Source: Leptolyngbyaceae cyanobacterium RM1_1_2 | GTDB lineage: Bacteria; Cyanobacteriota; Cyanobacteriia; Phormidesmidales; Phormidesmidaceae | NCBI GenBank assembly: GCA_012032345.1 | Contig: JAAUQI010000039.1 | Coordinates: 1-44,270, forward strand | DNA length: 44,270 nucleotides | Direction of reading: 5' to 3' | Shown: piece after piece, positions 6,044-16,022 of the stretch | Position numbering within the stretch: position 1 is the first letter of the stretch | Layout of the letters: each line of letters opens with the position of its first letter | Position numbers and translations under genes: made by a program | Notes under the pieces: generated by a model | Databases searched by the model: none | Told to the model about the DNA's origin: nothing | What the model saw: only the letters and a program-made list of their open reading frames with translations

Positions 6044-7702
6044 GTGGCCAAAGTTCAGTCAAAATCTGTTTCTTATCATGGGGCGATCGCTGAGGTTTCT
6101 CCTTGGCGATCGCTGCTGATTTTTGGCAGCGGCCTTGCTATGGGGTTGGCCCCTGCCCCCTTAAATCTCTGGCCGCTGGCTTTCGTCTCTTTGGTGCCGC
6201 TTTGGACTATTTTGCTCAAGTCTCAAAGCAGTTGGGCCAAGGTAAAATTGCGGTTCTTGCTGCCTTATCCGCTGCTGTGGGGGCTGGGTTATCACGGGCT
6301 GGCACTCTCCTGGATTACGCACCTGCACCCCCTGACCTGGATGGGGATTCCCTGGCTAGGCAGTCTGGCGATCGCGCTGTTTGCCTGGGGGTTTATTACT
6401 CTCTGGGGAACGGCACTGGTGGTCATCTGGTTTACCTTACTGCGGTGGCTGTGGAGTACCCTTCCGGCTTCCCCTTCACCCGGCTCTTTTTTTCGCGTTC
6501 TTTCAGCTACTGCTCTCTGGTGCTCCCTGGAAACTATCTGGAGCTGGGGGCCGCTCTACTGGACTTCGCTGTCCTATACCCAGAGTCCGGGCAACCTGGC
6601 TCTGCTGCACCTAGGGCAGATTTCAGGGCAGTTTACGGTGACGGCGGTGATTGTGGCCGTCAACGGCTGGCTGGCACTAGCTTGGATCAGCCGAGCGCAG
6701 TCCCAAAGCTGGCGGGGACAGCCTGGTCGGCTGCTTTTAGGAGCCACTGGCTTTTTGCTGGCCTGTTATCTAGTCGGCTACGGCCTAAAATGGAGCGCTC
6801 CTGCTGACAGTCTTCAGCAAAAGCTACAGGTGGGTCTAATTCAAGGCAATGTGCCCACTCGAATTAAACTAACGCCAGCCGGTGAACGACAGGCGATCGC
6901 AGGCTACACCCAAGGATACTTAGACTTGGTTGATCAGGGGGTCGATGTGGTAATTACACCCGAAGGCTCTTTGCCAATGATCTGGCAAGAACCTGTGCAG
7001 AGCCGCAGTCCGCTTTATCAGGCTGTACTACAGAAAAAAGTGGCGCTGTGGCTGGGTACCTTTGCGATCGCAGAAGACACTGCACCGCCGCAGCTTACCC
7101 AAAGCTTGCTAGCCATCAATGCTGAGGGCCAAACGGTCGGTCGTTATAACAAAGTAAAACTGGTGCCTTTGGGCGAATACATCCCCTTTGAGGCAGTCCT
7201 CGGTCGGCTAATCCAGCGTCTTTCTTCGATGGAAGGCAGCCTGATGGCCGGCGATTCCAGACAGATGTTTAACACCTCTTTTGGCCCAGTTGCCATCGGC
7301 ATCTGCTACGAGTCAGCCTATGGAGAAATTTTTCGCTATCAGGTGGCCCAGGGAGGGCAGCTCATTGTGACAGTCTCTAACAACGATCCCTACCCTCCTG
7401 GCATGATGGCTCAGGATCACGCTCAAGATGTGATGCGAGCTATTGAAAGCGATCGCTGGGCAGTGCGGGTAACCAACACGGGCCTATCGGGAATCGTAGA
7501 TGCTCAAGGCCATACGCTTTGGCTATCCGCTCCCAACCGCTACGTAATCCACGCTGCCTCAGTTTATCGTCGTCAGTCTCAAACCCTCTACGTCCGCTGG
7601 GGCAACTGGCTGACGCCTGTACTGCTGCTGGCAACCTTGATTTTCTACGGAGTCGCAGGGTTTACCCGCCCCGCACATCTGCCGCACTTCCCACATCGCT
7701 GA
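6044..7702 (+). CDS. lnt: Apolipoprotein N-acyltransferase
   Basis: Lnt moves an acyl chain from a phospholipid to the N-terminal Cys of lipoproteins in the cytoplasmic membrane. The 552-residue protein has an N-terminal membrane part (about 1-245, 6-7 helices), a nitrilase-like domain (about 260-505) and a last helix near 525-540. The nitrilase triad is visible: Glu in VVITPEGSLPMIW, Lys in YNKVKLVPLGEYIPFE and Cys in GICYESAYGE. The start is GTG 6044 (MAKVQSK); no strong ribosome binding site is seen, and a later start is possible. Its 3' end converges on the next gene with only 9 bases between. Length is normal. Confidence 0.93.
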   Translation: MAKVQSKSVSYHGAIAEVSPWRSLLIFGSGLAMGLAPAPLNLWPLAFVSLVPLWTILLKSQSSWAKVKLRFLLPYPLLWGLGYHGLALSWITHLHPLTWMGIPWLGSLAIALFAWGFITLWGTALVVIWFTLLRWLWSTLPASPSPGSFFRVLSATALWCSLETIWSWGPLYWTSLSYTQSPGNLALLHLGQISGQFTVTAVIVAVNGWLALAWISRAQSQSWRGQPGRLLLGATGFLLACYLVGYGLKWSAPADSLQQKLQVGLIQGNVPTRIKLTPAGERQAIAGYTQGYLDLVDQGVDVVITPEGSLPMIWQEPVQSRSPLYQAVLQKKVALWLGTFAIAEDTAPPQLTQSLLAINAEGQTVGRYNKVKLVPLGEYIPFEAVLGRLIQRLSSMEGSLMAGDSRQMFNTSFGPVAIGICYESAYGEIFRYQVAQGGQLIVTVSNNDPYPPGMMAQDHAQDVMRAIESDRWAVRVTNTGLSGIVDAQGHTLWLSAPNRYVIHAASVYRRQSQTLYVRWGNWLTPVLLLATLIFYGVAGFTRPAHLPHFPHR

Positions 7703-7711
7703 ATTTAGCAC

Positions 7712-8296
7712 CTACTGCGCATATAGCATTATTGGCTCGTCAGGTTCAATCACGACTACCTGATCAGCCGTCAAATTGCCCACAGCCACGCCTGCTGCCG
7801 CCCCGCCCAAAACTTCACCTAAATCAATGCCACCGAACACTTCTCCGAGCACCGCACCCCCGGCAGCCCCAACAGCAGCATCTTCTGCGATCGCACCCCC
7901 AGAAGTATCACGCGGGTCTTTTTGATCATCAATTACATCAGAGACAGCGCTGATAGCATAGCTCTGCCCGTTGACAAGAGCAGCACGAGCAACATAGCGG
8001 AGGCCATCGTCTCCAGCGGGTTCGTAGCTGCCCTGAATGACAGTGCCTGCTGGCAGGTAGAGATCGCCAATGGTTGCAGCCTGCTCCAGCTCAAGATTGT
8101 AAGCATAGCTGCGGTCTTCGTTGAGGTAGAGCGTCTCTGCCTGAGCGCTTGAGGTTACAAGGGTCGGACTTTGAGCTACTAGCACCGCTGGAACAGCCTG
8201 AGTCTTAGCGGCAGAGGCCCCTAATAAGAGCGCCGCACTGGCTGAGCTGACAAAGAGCCAGCGGCCTATTAAAGATTTGGAGTTGAGCAAATTCAT
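7712..8296 (-). CDS. Secreted glycine/alanine-rich protein of unknown function
   Basis: A 194-residue protein with a signal peptide: basic start, hydrophobic FVSSASAALLLGASA, and a likely cut after AKTQA. The middle (about 50-120) looks like a small beta-rich domain (YLPAGTVIQGSYEP, LRYVARAALVNGQSYAI). The C-terminal third has glycine-zipper-like stretches, AAVGAAGGAVLGEVFGGID and GGAAAGVAVGNLTADQ, able to pack against membranes. It is probably periplasmic or envelope-associated. I do not recognise a named family; similar small exported proteins occur in cyanobacteria. It converges on lnt. Confidence 0.65.
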   Translation of the reverse strand: MNLLNSKSLIGRWLFVSSASAALLLGASAAKTQAVPAVLVAQSPTLVTSSAQAETLYLNEDRSYAYNLELEQAATIGDLYLPAGTVIQGSYEPAGDDGLRYVARAALVNGQSYAISAVSDVIDDQKDPRDTSGGAIAEDAAVGAAGGAVLGEVFGGIDLGEVLGGAAAGVAVGNLTADQVVVIEPDEPIMLYAQ

Positions 8297-8497
8297 GGTT
8301 TACATAGGATTCTTATCAGTTTGATCCTGACAAACAGGCGAGATTTCAGCCTCCCTCAGCGGTTAGATTACACCGAAGTTTGGTCAACATCTGGTAAGGG
8401 AAACCAGCGAACAGTCACCTTTTCTAACGCGGTGATGATAATCAACCACCAGATTCGGCATCTTCTAAAATAAAAGCGTTCGGGTTGGGTGAATCCT

Positions 8498-9118
8498 ATG
8501 ACTTCAGCACTGCTACTAATGCCGCCGACTGAGCTAATTCACCTGTCAGGAATTAGCTGGCAAACCTACGAACGCTGCCGAAGGAACTAAGCGATCGCCG
8601 CCTGCGCCTGACTTACAATCGCAGAACTCTCGAAATCATGGCACCTTCTCCAGAACATGAATTTGGTAAAGAGGTTCTGAGTCGCTTTGTAGAGACTCTG
8701 GCCGAAGAGTTAGCGGTGTAAATCTATCCTCTTGGTTCTACCACGTTCAAACAACCTGAGTTAAGCGGTGCAGAACCCGAAAAGTGTTTTTATATTCGCA
8801 ATATTGGTGCTGTTCGAGGCAAGCGACGCTTAGATCTCACAGTCAATCCGGCACCTGATTTAGTCATAGAAATCGACATCACCAGCTGCTCCAACAATCG
8901 CCTTCAGGTCTATGCTGATTTGGGTGTGGCAGAAGTTTGGATTTACAGCGGAGAATCTTTGATTACCAAACAGTTACAAAACAGTACCTATATCACTTCC
9001 CAGACAAGTCAATTTTTCGTAAAGCTGCCGATTCCAGATATCGCTAGCTTTTTAAAGCTGGCAGAAACAATGGATTATTTGAAGCTGGGTGAAAGAGCAG
9101 ATTGGTCAATAAGGCTGA
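8498..9118 (+). pseudogene. Uma2-family (DUF820) nuclease gene, frameshifted and with a stop
   Basis: Starts at ATG 8498 as LIHLSGISWQTYER, then breaks: a lost T near 8574 shifts the frame. After that shift it reads ELSDRRLRLTYNR, LEIMAPSPEHEFGKEV, and RRLDLTVNPAPDLVIEIDIT. The last contains the 'PDLVIEID' acidic motif of the PD-(D/E)xK fold. A second defect is TAA at 8719-8721, in frame. The C-terminal part continues VYADLGVAEVWIYSG to about 9118, then runs on past the family's end. Uma2 proteins are abundant in cyanobacteria, with unclear roles. Two independent lesions make this a dead copy. Confidence 0.85.
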
Positions 9119-9120
9119 TT

Positions 9121-9603
9121 TCAACTAGCTGTTTTGTCACAGGCGATCGCGGCTACCTGTGCTTTTACAGCCTCAAGGTAGGCAGCGGCGGCAAGCTGAA
9201 TCATAGTGCCGCGCTTACCAGCTGAGACGGCAATTTGCTCAAACTGGCAGACGCGCTGATCGACAAAAACGGGATACTCCTTCTTGCAGGCCAAGGCCGT
9301 CACGCCGCCGCGAACGTAGCCTGTTAGAGGCTGCACCTGCTTGAGGGGGACGGTGTCAATTTTGCGATCGCCCGAAACCCGCGCCAGAGCTTTGAGATTG
9401 AGCTGGGTATTTGACGGAATCACCGCTAGACAGATGCCAGCGCGATCGCCTTGAGCCACCAGCGTTTTAAACACCTGCGCCGCAGGCAGGCCAACTTTAG
9501 CAGCAACGTTTTCTGCTTCTAGATTATTGGGATCAACCTCGTAGTCCAAAAGCTGGTAGCTAATTTTGAGTCTGTCCAAAACCCGAACAGCATTGGTTTT
9601 CAT
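9121..9603 (-). CDS. ybaK: Cys-tRNA(Pro) deacylase YbaK/EbsC
   Basis: A 160-residue YbaK-type editing enzyme that hydrolyses mischarged Cys-tRNA(Pro) in trans. The whole protein is the YbaK/ProRS-editing domain. The catalytic Lys is Lys46 in AAQVFKTLVA, and LTGYVRGGVTALACKKEYPV (the region binding the tRNA end) is conserved. Length is normal. The start is ATG 9603 (MKTNAVRVLDRL), typical for the family. Its 3' end lies just beyond the end of Uma2 homology. A cytoplasmic stand-alone gene; no operon partner. Confidence 0.92.
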   Translation of the reverse strand: MKTNAVRVLDRLKISYQLLDYEVDPNNLEAENVAAKVGLPAAQVFKTLVAQGDRAGICLAVIPSNTQLNLKALARVSGDRKIDTVPLKQVQPLTGYVRGGVTALACKKEYPVFVDQRVCQFEQIAVSAGKRGTMIQLAAAAYLEAVKAQVAAIACDKTAS

Positions 9604-9734
9604 CGTTATTTGATAAACCTTATATAAAGGTTGTTTGGGAATTCCGGAATCCGGCTCTTCTACCTGGAAACCCTATATAGAATTGGATGAGTGAGGGTTA
9701 CGAACTATGAAGTGGCTCTAGGTCACGGTTATGT

Positions 9735-10154
9735 GTGGGCACACTGAACACACCAGATAGGAATCAGCAGTCTACGGTTTCAGCTGAGCTTGGGGAAGAG
9801 GCGCAACAGTTAAATTCCGTTCCCCGTTTACCATTCAACCCTATGTTTGCACTAGATACTGATTACACCATTCACTACCGTATCACTGAGTCCAAGGGTA
9901 GCTTCAAGCTTTCCTTTTGGGAACCCGCCACCCGTAACGAATACCGGACTCAGCCCTACCTCTTTAGAGCCAACTATCTGCTGCCCACCATTGAGGCAGC
10001 CCAAAATGTTCTCAAGCAGTACATCCTGGTCAGTGGCGCCAACGGCTTACCGAGTACTGAGCTGCCCAATCACGGCAAGATTCGCGTCTTTCCTCATCCC
10101 ACTTGGTCTGGTCAAGAATTCGACATTGCCGAAGAAAGATCGCGTAGTGCTTAA
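9735..10154 (+). CDS. Unknown small soluble protein
   Basis: 139 residues from GTG 9735. Not recognised. It has a polar N-terminus (about 1-35), then a compact part with ALDTDYTIHYRITESKG, KLSFWEPATRN and LFRANYLLPTIEAAQNVLKQ, rich in aromatic residues. There are no membrane segments or signal peptide. Codon use is like that of neighbouring genes. The start is uncertain because no strong ribosome binding site is seen. Stands alone between ybaK and the SIMPL gene. Confidence 0.5.
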   Translation: MGTLNTPDRNQQSTVSAELGEEAQQLNSVPRLPFNPMFALDTDYTIHYRITESKGSFKLSFWEPATRNEYRTQPYLFRANYLLPTIEAAQNVLKQYILVSGANGLPSTELPNHGKIRVFPHPTWSGQEFDIAEERSRSA

Positions 10155-10303
10155 CAAGCGTTCAAAATCTTGCACCGAGTATATCAACCCCCGTCAGCAG
10201 TTGCTAAAACTGTAACCCACTAGAAACTCACGCAGGCTGTGACACAGTAAGCAAAAGACTCCTATTAATGTCTTTACTTTGAGTACTGGTTGGAGAATAT
10301 TCA

Positions 10304-11053
10304 ATGTTGCAACAGTCCACTAGACTTGGCTGGCCTGCTATTTTCAGACCCCGTCCGGTCTTATGGCTAGCCGTGGCCAGCTTTGGAATGATTACCTGTG
10401 CTAATCTAGCACCCCTGTTTGCTCAGGAGCCAGCTATGCGCGTCCTAACGGTGACGGGGGCAGGCAGCGAAGACGTGCAAACCACGATTACTCGCGTATC
10501 AATGGGAGTAGAAGTTCAGGCTGAAACTGCCGCTGCTGCTCAGGCAGAAGCCGCTCGACGCTCCTCATCTGTGGTTGAATTATTGCGATCGCGCAGTGTA
10601 GACAAACTGGAAACCACAGGAGTTCAGCTCAATCCTGTCTATGACTACAGCCGCGATCAGCCCCGTATCACTGGCTACAGCGCTGTTAATCTGGTCAGCT
10701 TTCGCGTCTCAACCGAGCAGGCTGGCAAGCTACTCGACGAACTGGTAAACGCGGGGGCTACTCGCATTGATAGTCTCCAGTTCATTGCCGAGGACGCAGC
10801 ACTGGCTGCTGCTGAACAAGTGGCACTGCAGGAAGCGACTCAGGATGCTCAGGCTCAGGCAAATGCTGTCCTGGGTACTCTAAATTTTACGGCCCGAGAG
10901 ATTGTTGGCATACAGATTAATCAAGCGGCCCCACCAATTCCCCTGCCCTATGCGGCAGAGGCTCGACTGGCGGCTGACAGTCAGACTCAGACACCTGTAG
11001 TTGGCGGTGAGCAAACTGTGAGAGCTACCGTAACGCTACAGATTCGCTATTAG
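10304..11053 (+). CDS. SIMPL-domain (DUF541) exported protein
   Basis: A 249-residue exported protein. A signal segment, WLAVASFGMITCANLAPLFA, lies at about residues 21-40. The SIMPL domain follows (about 45-249): RVLTVTGAGSEDVQTTITRV, LETTGVQLNPVYDYSRDQP and ITGYSAVNLVSFRV are characteristic. The family includes E. coli YggE, linked to oxidative stress, but the biochemical function is not known. Start ATG 10304. Its stop codon (11051-11053) directly abuts the stop codon of ssb on the other strand. Confidence 0.88.
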   Translation: MLQQSTRLGWPAIFRPRPVLWLAVASFGMITCANLAPLFAQEPAMRVLTVTGAGSEDVQTTITRVSMGVEVQAETAAAAQAEAARRSSSVVELLRSRSVDKLETTGVQLNPVYDYSRDQPRITGYSAVNLVSFRVSTEQAGKLLDELVNAGATRIDSLQFIAEDAALAAAEQVALQEATQDAQAQANAVLGTLNFTAREIVGIQINQAAPPIPLPYAAEARLAADSQTQTPVVGGEQTVRATVTLQIRY

Positions 11054-11419
11054 CTAAAACTCGTCGTTCTCGTAGTTGTTTGCCATCGGGGATTCGTTGT
11101 CCCGACGGGAGCCTAACAGATCAAGCCTGTCAACCTTGATTACAGGGCGCGATCGCGCGGCTCCCGTGGAGCGATCCTGCCAGCGATCGAACTTGAGCGA
11201 GCCGGTAATTCCTACTAAGCTACCTTTACGGACATAGTTGGCAGCAATTTCAGCCGTGCGTCCCCAGATCTCTAGGTTAAACCAGTCGGGCTGATCGCTA
11301 CGGCTAGTCGGACGATTGACAGCCAGGGTGAGGCTGCACTTGACGCTGCCAGATTCAAAGTAGCGAACATCAGGATCGCCACCCACCCGGCCCACTAACG
11401 TAACGGTATTTAAAGACAT
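11054..11419 (-). CDS. ssb: Single-stranded DNA-binding protein
   Basis: SSB coats single-stranded DNA in replication and repair. The OB fold starts MSLNTVTLVGRVGGDPDVRY and includes DWFNLEIWGRTAEIAANYV and KGSLVGITGSLKFDRWQD. At 121 residues it is the short cyanobacterial form. The C-terminal tip is acidic (ENDEF) and resembles the partner-binding DDDIPF tip of other SSBs. I use ATG 11419; an upstream ATG at 11434 would add five residues not typical of the family. It is divergent from mreB, a common cyanobacterial neighbourhood. Confidence 0.92.
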   Translation of the reverse strand: MSLNTVTLVGRVGGDPDVRYFESGSVKCSLTLAVNRPTSRSDQPDWFNLEIWGRTAEIAANYVRKGSLVGITGSLKFDRWQDRSTGAARSRPVIKVDRLDLLGSRRDNESPMANNYENDEF

Positions 11420-11434
11420 ATACTTTAAGGCCAT

Positions 11435-12906
<1,472 letters not shown>

Positions 12907-12927
12907 CGGTAGATAAGTAAAGTTCCT

Positions 12928-13725
12928 ATGTTTGTACTGCGTCGCTGGTGGGATCGACATGCACTCCGTGCGGGCTTGGTTGTGCTGACAGTGGGATCTG
13001 CCTGGCTGATTCGACAGACTCAGGGTGCCGTGATCTACGAGGTTTATCAGTGGATAACACAGCCTCTTCAGCCTGGTTTAACCAAGCCAGAGCAGATTGA
13101 GAATGCCTACATCCTGGAGCTTCAGGAACGCCTTGTTGAACTAGAAAACCAAAACCGGACGCTGAAGGATCTAGTTGATACCAAGGATGAGACCCTTGCC
13201 GCCGGAGTCGTCGCGGCTGTAATTGGTCGCAGTGCTGATCATTGGTGGCAGCAGATAACTTTAGCTAGGGGTAGCCAGTCTGGGGTCAAGGTGGGCTATG
13301 TGGTGTCTGGGCCGGGTGGGCTAGTCGGCAGAATTGTGTCAGTGACGCCTAACACCAGTCGAGCTTTACTCATCAGTGATCCCACAAGCCGGGTGGGGGT
13401 CAAGGTCAGCCGCAGCCGCGCTATGGGCTATATGCGGGGACAATCAAGCAGTCGGGTCGTGATGGAATTTTTTGATAAGCTCCCCGATGTTAAACCCGGT
13501 GATGTGGTATCAACGTCTTCCTACAGCCGTCTTTATCCTAAAGATGTACCCGTTGGGCGGATTGAGTCTTTAGATTTGACTAAAAGCCCGGCTCCAGAGG
13601 CCGTTATTCAGCTGTCTTCCCCCATCAGTGCTCTGGAATGGGTAATGATACATCCTTTTGAACCTAAGCTCGACACTGATGATCCCGGGGCTAACCTGAC
13701 AAAAACTTTAGAAGATTCCCCTTAG
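12928..13725 (+). CDS. mreC: Rod-shape determining protein MreC
   Basis: A 265-residue bitopic membrane protein that bridges MreB to the cell-wall synthesis machinery. One N-terminal membrane helix lies at about 14-30. A coiled coil follows (ELQERLVELENQNRTLKDLV, about 63-82). Then come the periplasmic beta domains, with LARGSQSGVKVGYVVSGPGG and GLVGRIVSVTP; the latter is a strong family motif. VGRIESL near the end is also usual. Start ATG 12928. Lies 21 bases after mreB and 5 bases before mreD, so surely one transcript. Confidence 0.95.
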   Translation: MFVLRRWWDRHALRAGLVVLTVGSAWLIRQTQGAVIYEVYQWITQPLQPGLTKPEQIENAYILELQERLVELENQNRTLKDLVDTKDETLAAGVVAAVIGRSADHWWQQITLARGSQSGVKVGYVVSGPGGLVGRIVSVTPNTSRALLISDPTSRVGVKVSRSRAMGYMRGQSSSRVVMEFFDKLPDVKPGDVVSTSSYSRLYPKDVPVGRIESLDLTKSPAPEAVIQLSSPISALEWVMIHPFEPKLDTDDPGANLTKTLEDSP

Positions 13726-13730
13726 CTGCT

Positions 13731-14306
13731 ATGACTTCATCTAGCCCTAACAGTCTACGCAGTCTTCGCACTCGACGGCTTTTGAATGGCGCAGTCACGG
13801 TGGGATCGGTTTTGCTGTGTTTGCTATTGCTGCCGACGCGGATTCCGGGTATGGAAATTTTGGGCGTAGGGCCTAACTGGGTGCTGATGTGGGTGGTGGC
13901 CTGGAGCGTGAAGCGGACGGCCTTTGAAGGGGCGATCGCTGGCCTGGTTTTAGGGCTTTTGCAAGACGCTATGACAGCGGCTCAGCCTACCCACGTCCCG
14001 GCGCTGATGCTGGTAGGCGTACTGACTGCGCGGTTGCAAAAGCAGCGCTACATTCAAGAAGACATTGTGTCGGTGGCTTTGATTGTCTTTGGGATGGCGG
14101 TTATTGCTGAGACAGTGACTGCGATTCAGATTAGCCTTCATAATCTGGTACAGCCCGGTTCGTTTTATCCACCGCTGGTTGAAATCTGGGTCTATCATCA
14201 GCGAGTAGCCCTGAGTTCGGCTATTTTGAGCAGCCTTTGGGCACCTGCCGTTTACTATCCGCTGAATCGCTGGTGGGAGAAGGAAAGGCTGATAGAGCCT
14301 ACTTAA
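13731..14306 (+). CDS. mreD: Rod-shape determining protein MreD
   Basis: A 191-residue multi-pass inner-membrane protein of the elongasome. About five hydrophobic helices are visible, including VTVGSVLLCLLLL, NWVLMWVVAWSV and SVALIVFGMAVIAETV. The segment EGAIAGLVLGLLQDAM matches the conserved 'G...GL..D' region of MreD. Start ATG 13731, 5 bases after mreC. Last gene of the mre operon; the codA gene begins 92 bases downstream. Confidence 0.92.
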   Translation: MTSSSPNSLRSLRTRRLLNGAVTVGSVLLCLLLLPTRIPGMEILGVGPNWVLMWVVAWSVKRTAFEGAIAGLVLGLLQDAMTAAQPTHVPALMLVGVLTARLQKQRYIQEDIVSVALIVFGMAVIAETVTAIQISLHNLVQPGSFYPPLVEIWVYHQRVALSSAILSSLWAPAVYYPLNRWWEKERLIEPT

Positions 14307-14397
14307 CAGATGTATTAAGCTATGCGTCTTTACAGATTTTCCTTCAGGCAGAAATTAACAGGGTTTGACGTAGCAGGTTAGATCAGGTGAGTGGGTC

Positions 14398-15723
14398 ATG
14401 GTTTCTTCTTCTATCGTCTTGCGCCAGTGTCGATTGATTGGGTCTGATGCGGATGATTTAGCTGATATTGCCATCGCTCAGGGTAAAATCACTGCGATCG
14501 CCCCTCAGCTACCGGATCGTGCGCCTACCGAAATTGACGTGGCCGGACAGCTTGTCAGTCCGCCCTTTGTGGAATCGCACATTCACCTCGACTCCGTCCT
14601 TACGGTGGGGCAGCCGCGCTGGAACCGCAGCGGTACTCTGTTTGAGGGCATCGAGATCTGGCGCGATCGCAAACAAAATATCAGCCTGGAAGACGTCAAA
14701 GAGCGGGCGATCGCAGCCCTGAAGCAGCAGGCACAGCAGGGCGTTCTTTTTGTCCGTACTCACGCAGACGTCAGCGAAAGCAGTTTAACCGCCCTCAAAG
14801 CGCTCTTAGAAGTCAGAGACGCCGTCAAAGACTGGCTGGCGCTACAGGTAGTTGCTTTTCCGCAAGACGGCGTCTACACCAGCCCTGACAACGAAGAACT
14901 GCTGGAAGAATCCCTACGGCTCGGTGCAGATGCCGTCGGCGGCATTCCTCACTATGAGCTAACCCGAGAAGATGGGGTGCGCTCCCTGCAGCGGATTTTT
15001 GCCCTGGCTGAAAAGTACGATCGCCTGATTGATATTCACTGTGATGAGATCGATGATGACCAGTCGCGGTTTTTAGAAGTCGTGGTCGCCCAGGCAGTTA
15101 AAACCGGCATGGGGGAGAAAGTCACCGCCAGCCACACCACTGCTTTTGCCTCCTACAACAATGCCTATGCGCTCAAACTCATGGGTTTTCTCCGACGGAC
15201 GCAGATTAACTTTATTGCCAATCCGCTGATTAACATTACGCTACAGGGCCGCACTGACACCTATCCTAAGCGGCGCGGCGTCACCCGGGTCAAAGAGCTG
15301 TGGCAGGCAGGGCAAAATGTCAGCCTGGGTCATGACTGCATCCAAGATCCGTGGTATAGCTTGGGGACAGGGAACATGCTAGAGGTAGCCTGGATGGCAG
15401 TGCATGTTTGTCAAATGACCGGAACTGACGAGATCGATGCGTGCTACGACATGGTGACAGGCCACGGAGCGCAGACCTTGAATCTAGGCGATCGCTACGG
15501 TCTCACCGTCGGTAGACCCGCGAATCTGATCGTGCTAGAGGCCAGCGATCGCTATGACGCCATTCGCCGTCGCCCCGCCGTGCGCACAGTCATTGCCCAA
15601 GGACAAATCTTAGCTCAAACCCAGCCCGCCCTGACCCAGTGGCTTTTAGCAGGCGATCGCCCCGCTTCCACAGTGGGGATCATCACTGACTCGAAGGGGG
15701 TGAGGCCCCCCAGGCTGGATTGA
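14398..15723 (+). CDS. codA: Cytosine deaminase-type amidohydrolase
   Basis: A 441-residue metal-dependent amidohydrolase close to E. coli CodA, which converts cytosine to uracil and ammonia. Metal and active-site motifs are all present: SHIHLDSVL (two His), IHCDEIDDD (His and the proton-relay Glu), VTASHTTAF (His) and LGHDCIQDPW (Asp). The barrel runs from about residue 50 to 380, flanked by the usual small beta domain. The start is ATG 14398. Isocytosine or related ring substrates are possible in this family. Located after mreD, with no obvious functional link. Confidence 0.9.
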   Translation: MVSSSIVLRQCRLIGSDADDLADIAIAQGKITAIAPQLPDRAPTEIDVAGQLVSPPFVESHIHLDSVLTVGQPRWNRSGTLFEGIEIWRDRKQNISLEDVKERAIAALKQQAQQGVLFVRTHADVSESSLTALKALLEVRDAVKDWLALQVVAFPQDGVYTSPDNEELLEESLRLGADAVGGIPHYELTREDGVRSLQRIFALAEKYDRLIDIHCDEIDDDQSRFLEVVVAQAVKTGMGEKVTASHTTAFASYNNAYALKLMGFLRRTQINFIANPLINITLQGRTDTYPKRRGVTRVKELWQAGQNVSLGHDCIQDPWYSLGTGNMLEVAWMAVHVCQMTGTDEIDACYDMVTGHGAQTLNLGDRYGLTVGRPANLIVLEASDRYDAIRRRPAVRTVIAQGQILAQTQPALTQWLLAGDRPASTVGIITDSKGVRPPRLD

Positions 15724-16022
15724 AGCAGGTGTAAATCTCATTTGCGATTGGCTTAAACATACTATGAAGTCTGCCAATTTTTAACGAAGCTATGGGACTA
15801 TCCACGTCAAAATAAACTTACAAACTCAACAATTTTACCCATCCTGAGAGGGGGAGATAGCTGCTATAAGGGTAGATAGACGTACAAGATCGGGCAAAAC
15901 ATATGTCAGCACCCAGCCCCCGTAGGTATTAGTTGCGCAACTTCTCTTAAAAGTGGCCCTAAAGGTGGCCTGTTAATTCTCAGCCTTAAAGCCACAAGTC
16001 AGCATCCATAACTCATCACCTT
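15724..16022. other. Intergenic region, nothing assigned
   Basis: 299 bases between codA and the kinase gene. No gene, clear hairpin or repeat was recognised. AT-rich around 15770-15840. Confidence 0.4.

Noticed and set aside
6103-6807. 234-codon open frame in another frame of lnt.
   Set aside because: Lnt membrane helices in the main frame are clear; the other frame has no recognisable features.
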